Of a stretch of DNA of 41,331 nucleotides, positions 38,381 through 41,331 are shown one piece after another. The DNA is from CAYUIG01 sp964444685 (GTDB lineage: Bacteria; Gemmatimonadota; Gemmatimonadetes; Longimicrobiales; RSA9), in contig CAYUIG010000031.1 in the NCBI GenBank assembly GCA_964444685.1, positions 1 through 41,331 of the forward strand, in the 5' to 3' direction. Position numbers and translations under genes: made by a program. Under the pieces are notes generated by a model that was not told the DNA's origin, made no database searches, and was given only the letters and a program-made list of their open reading frames with translations. Position 1 is the stretch's first letter; every line of letters starts with the position of its first letter.

Positions 38381-41331
38381 ATGAAGTCACACAGGTCAGC
38401 CTTTCTGAGTGTCGCGCTCGGGCTGGCAGTGCTGGGAACGGCGGCGTGCGAGGACAAGACGGAAGTCGTGATCCCCGACCCGAGCGATCCCATCACGGTC
38501 AACCTGGTGCCCGATGCGATCACGCTCGCGGTCGGCGAGAGCGCCGATTTCGCAGCGGTCGTTTCGGGCGGCGACGACGAAACGGTTCGCACCGTCTCGT
38601 TCTCGTCGGGCAACGACGCAGTCGCGTCGGTCAGCGCGACGGGCACCGTGACGGCGAACGGCACGGGCACGACGACCATTACGGCGACCGCTACGGCGGA
38701 CCCGAATGCGAAGGACGTGTCGACGGTGACGGTCGTGCCCGAGGCGGCACCGCCGTCGATCAGCATCAAGAGCATCACGCAGTTCAACACCAACACGCCG
38801 GTCAACATCAACAACGCGTTCGGCCAGATCGACGTCACGCTGAACGTGGACGTGCCTCCGGGCAACGATGTGGACGCGGTGCAGGTGCTGGTCGAGGACG
38901 TGACGAGCGGCACCGAGATGGCCGTCTGCACGCAGAGCTTCAGCGGTGGCAGCGCCTCGCTGGAGGGTGATGCGGCAGCCCAGGCCGTCGAGATCGTCTG
39001 CAGCTTCGACTCGGCTGCGTGGGACGCGGCGACGGGTGTGGTCACGCACCTGAACGGCCCGAAGATCCTGCGCGCGCTGCTGGTCGCCCCGGATGGTGAG
39101 ATCCTGGCGACGGTCGAGACGCAGATCATCTTCAACAACCAGAACTTCATCTCCGCGGCGGTCAGCGGCAGCAACGGTTCGGCGATCAGCCAGAACGGGC
39201 CGCAGAGCGTCGCGCAGCCTGGTCTCCTGTGGTACGGTGGCGCGATCACGGTCAACATGATCAGCGTCAACTACGCCCGGACGGTTCAGGGTCAGCCTGA
39301 CCAGAACCTGTCCAGCGCCACGGTTTCGCTGACGAGCTCCGGCTCTGGCGTGACGGGCGTGGGCGGCTGCACCACGACGGGCAACCAGGCGACCGACCCG
39401 ACGATCGGGCCGGCGCAGGGTGGCGCGGGCCTCGGCGCGTTCCCGGTGACGGGGACGAGCGCTGGTGGCTTCGTGTACAGCAACGTGTTCAGCACCTCGC
39501 TGCCGGGCTGCCCCGCGGCCGTCACGGTCCAGCAGAACACGACGATCGGCGGCAACAACGTCTTCTCGGTCACCTTCCCGACCAACGCCTCGATGGCGGC
39601 GGGCGGCGTCGGCGGCGTCGAGGATGCGTTCCTGCTCGCGATCACGTCGGTCACGGTCGGCGGCCAGCCTGGCCCCGTCTGCATCAACCCGAACCCGGTC
39701 AACAACCCGCAGAACCTCGGCTGCCCGACGGGCCCGACGGCTGCCAATGCGGGTCTGGCCACGACGGTCAACATTGACAACCTCGCGCCGCGCGTCCCGC
39801 AGCTGAACATCGTGCGGCCGAGCCAGTACTACAGCTTCCAGGTTCCCAACCACGCCATTACGTCGACGGGCGCGGCCTGCACGGCTCCGTGCGCGCGTAC
39901 GGTCGACTACGGTGTGGACCGTCAGAACGAGGCGGGCAACGCCGTGTTCATGGCGGGCACGACGACGGGCAACCTGGTGGACGTGACGGCGGGCCTCGGC
40001 ATTCTGGCTGAGACTCCGTCGAGCGCCGGCGCAACGGCGTACCTCTTCCAGCTCGTCGTCAAGGACGCGCTGGGCAACACGCGCAGCGTCTTCGCCTCGC
40101 CGACCGCGACGATCGTCGTGACGGCTGCCGGCGGCGCGCTGCTCTTCGGCATCGACCAGACGCTCCCGACGGAGACGCTGACGGGCATGCCGGACACGTG
40201 GACGAACCCGGAGACGACGCTCAACCCGGCCGGCGGTGCGAACTGCACGGTCAGCGGCACGGGCTGCGACTCCTGGTCGATCGCCTTCATCGACGCTGGC
40301 AACCCGGCCACGGGTGGCGGTCCGTCGGGCTTCAATGCGAACCCGGTGAACACGCTCCTCGAGCTGGTCACGCCGGCGGGCACGACCTGCTACAACCCGA
40401 ACAACGCTCCGGCCACGCCGCTGGCGAACTGCGCCACGGTGCCGGATGACGGCCAGGTGCAGCTGCCTGTGCCGGGCACGGATGGCTACTGGCGGATCAC
40501 CGTCACGGTGACGGACGCCGCCGGCAACACCAGCGATCCGCAGTCGATCGTCCTGGTGCTGAGCGATCACACCGCTCCGAGCTTCACGGGCGGCGTGGTG
40601 GTGCCCAGCGTGATCGCGGGTGGCTCGACGGTCGCCGCGAACGCGACGATGACGGACAACGTCGAGCTGGGTCAGCTCACGCCGATCGTGGAGTTCGACA
40701 ACGGTAACGGCGGTGGCTGGTTCGGCTGGACGCCGACGATGATCGGCGATTGGGATGCCGATGATCTCGCAGCCAACTCGATGAGCACGGGTGCCCTGAA
40801 CCTTGCGGGCTTCCCGCGGTCGTTCGAGACCACGACGGCCGCCGGTCTGCCGACGGGTACCGTGGTGGGCGTGACGGGTCTCTACTACCGGATCCGTGAC
40901 GTGGCCGGCTTCCAGCTGCGCTACGTGCAGACGCCGTGGCAGGCTCCGGCGGATGCGGATGCGGGCGACTGCCCGGTGATGGTTGCACCGGCGGCGCACC
41001 CGTCCAACGCAGCGACGCAGAACTGCTCGATGCGCAGCATTGACATCACGCCGAACTCGCTGGCCGGCATGCCGACGCCTGGCGTGCTCGTGACCTCGCA
41101 GTACACGGCCCTGGTTACGGCGAACGGCCTCAACGCGCTGTACGGCCTGTTCGTCATGCAGGCGCCGTCGGCGGCTGTGATCTGCAACAACGCGGCGCTG
41201 AACAACTGCACCGCGGCTACGCCGACGGCGACGACCCTGAGCGTTACGCTCACGGGCCAGAACGCGGTCTTCCTGACGCCGTTCACGTCGGTGAAGTTCT
41301 ACTACCAGAACCAGATCACCGGTTCGTGGGA
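38381..41331 (+). CDS. Very large Ig-like (BIG2) surface lipoprotein, 3' truncated by window edge
   Basis: The frame runs open from ATG 38381 to the window end, 983 codons and still going. A strong AGGGAGGGAG lies 5 nt before the ATG. The signal is FLSVALGLAVLGTAAC (Cys23, lipoprotein-like). A bacterial Ig-like group 2 domain spans about residues 38-119 (ITLAVGESADFAAVVSGG, ASVSATGTVTANGTGTTTITATAT). The long remainder is Asn/Thr/Gly-rich and beta-stranded with spaced cysteines, and includes Ig-like strands such as YWRITVTVTDAAGNTSDPQS and a cysteine-bearing GLGCPTGP-type loop. No catalytic motif was found. It is likely exposed at the cell surface and may act in adhesion or carbohydrate contact. 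The extent beyond 41331 is unknown. Confidence 0.9.
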   Translation, partial: MKSHRSAFLSVALGLAVLGTAACEDKTEVVIPDPSDPITVNLVPDAITLAVGESADFAAVVSGGDDETVRTVSFSSGNDAVASVSATGTVTANGTGTTTITATATADPNAKDVSTVTVVPEAAPPSISIKSITQFNTNTPVNINNAFGQIDVTLNVDVPPGNDVDAVQVLVEDVTSGTEMAVCTQSFSGGSASLEGDAAAQAVEIVCSFDSAAWDAATGVVTHLNGPKILRALLVAPDGEILATVETQIIFNNQNFISAAVSGSNGSAISQNGPQSVAQPGLLWYGGAITVNMISVNYARTVQGQPDQNLSSATVSLTSSGSGVTGVGGCTTTGNQATDPTIGPAQGGAGLGAFPVTGTSAGGFVYSNVFSTSLPGCPAAVTVQQNTTIGGNNVFSVTFPTNASMAAGGVGGVEDAFLLAITSVTVGGQPGPVCINPNPVNNPQNLGCPTGPTAANAGLATTVNIDNLAPRVPQLNIVRPSQYYSFQVPNHAITSTGAACTAPCARTVDYGVDRQNEAGNAVFMAGTTTGNLVDVTAGLGILAETPSSAGATAYLFQLVVKDALGNTRSVFASPTATIVVTAAGGALLFGIDQTLPTETLTGMPDTWTNPETTLNPAGGANCTVSGTGCDSWSIAFIDAGNPATGGGPSGFNANPVNTLLELVTPAGTTCYNPNNAPATPLANCATVPDDGQVQLPVPGTDGYWRITVTVTDAAGNTSDPQSIVLVLSDHTAPSFTGGVVVPSVIAGGSTVAANATMTDNVELGQLTPIVEFDNGNGGGWFGWTPTMIGDWDADDLAANSMSTGALNLAGFPRSFETTTAAGLPTGTVVGVTGLYYRIRDVAGFQLRYVQTPWQAPADADAGDCPVMVAPAAHPSNAATQNCSMRSIDITPNSLAGMPTPGVLVTSQYTALVTANGLNALYGLFVMQAPSAAVICNNAALNNCTAATPTATTLSVTLTGQNAVFLTPFTSVKFYYQNQITGSW

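Noticed and set aside
38396..40999. Long minus-strand open frame of 867 codons
   Set aside because: It is antisense to the Ig-like lipoprotein, arginine/histidine-rich with no domain, and arises from the GC codon pattern of the true gene, which has a strong ribosome site and signal peptide.

Overview
The window is GC-rich, tightly packed bacterial chromosome. Many GTG starts, many 1-4 bp start/stop overlaps, a solo ADOP-type permease, secreted lipoproteins (beta-propeller, Ig-like, cupredoxin) and a bacterial sphingolipid gene set together suggest an environmental Gemmatimonadota relative. That placement is an inference from gene content, because no rRNA is present. No tRNA, rRNA, phage, integrase, transposase or CRISPR array was seen.

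Layout. 1-3.5 kb: the end of a DASS/SLC13 transporter, a YtcJ-type amidohydrolase and a possible small membrane protein. 3.6-5.9 kb (minus): a coupled operon of LD-carboxypeptidase, PduO-type cobalamin adenosyltransferase, a SpoT-like protein with a degenerate HD motif, and a 7Fe ferredoxin. 6-8.6 kb: an HTH/zinc-ribbon membrane protein, a class III aminotransferase, a secreted molybdopterin-fold protein and pterin-carbinolamine dehydratase. 8.7-13.6 kb (plus): a probable ceramide/sphingolipid operon (NAD-dependent reductase, serine palmitoyltransferase, GNAT acyltransferase, PAP2/AUR1-like phosphotransferase, CPBP protease). 13.7-21.9 kb (plus): envelope proteins, a lytic transglycosylase, an ADOP permease and a lipoprotein trio. 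21.9-25.7 kb (minus): a hidden 75-residue SelW-like selenoprotein with an in-frame TGA, 6-phosphofructokinase and an S9 peptidase. 25.8-27.2 kb: a MIP18 Fe-S factor and an alpha/beta hydrolase. 27.2-30.9 kb (minus): DUF72, TPR and gyrA. 31.3-35.4 kb (minus): a fused swivel-first aconitase/IPM-dehydratase, a 42-residue membrane protein and an SSS symporter, all translationally coupled. 35.6-37.4 kb (minus): a three-gene extracytoplasmic copper-protein operon ending at a good terminator. It is divergent from an AMIN-like lipoprotein whose start codon overlaps that of its neighbour. From 38.4 kb to the edge: a very large Ig-like surface lipoprotein.

Between and partly inside the genes lie two families of dispersed repeats: a 7-bp GAGTCTG/CAGACTC array at four loci (two of them inside signal-peptide coding sequence, two as nested palindromes), and an imperfect palindromic element of about 100-125 bp in two copies. 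The selenoprotein, the sphingolipid cluster, the heptad arrays and the overlapping divergent starts are the observations most worth following.
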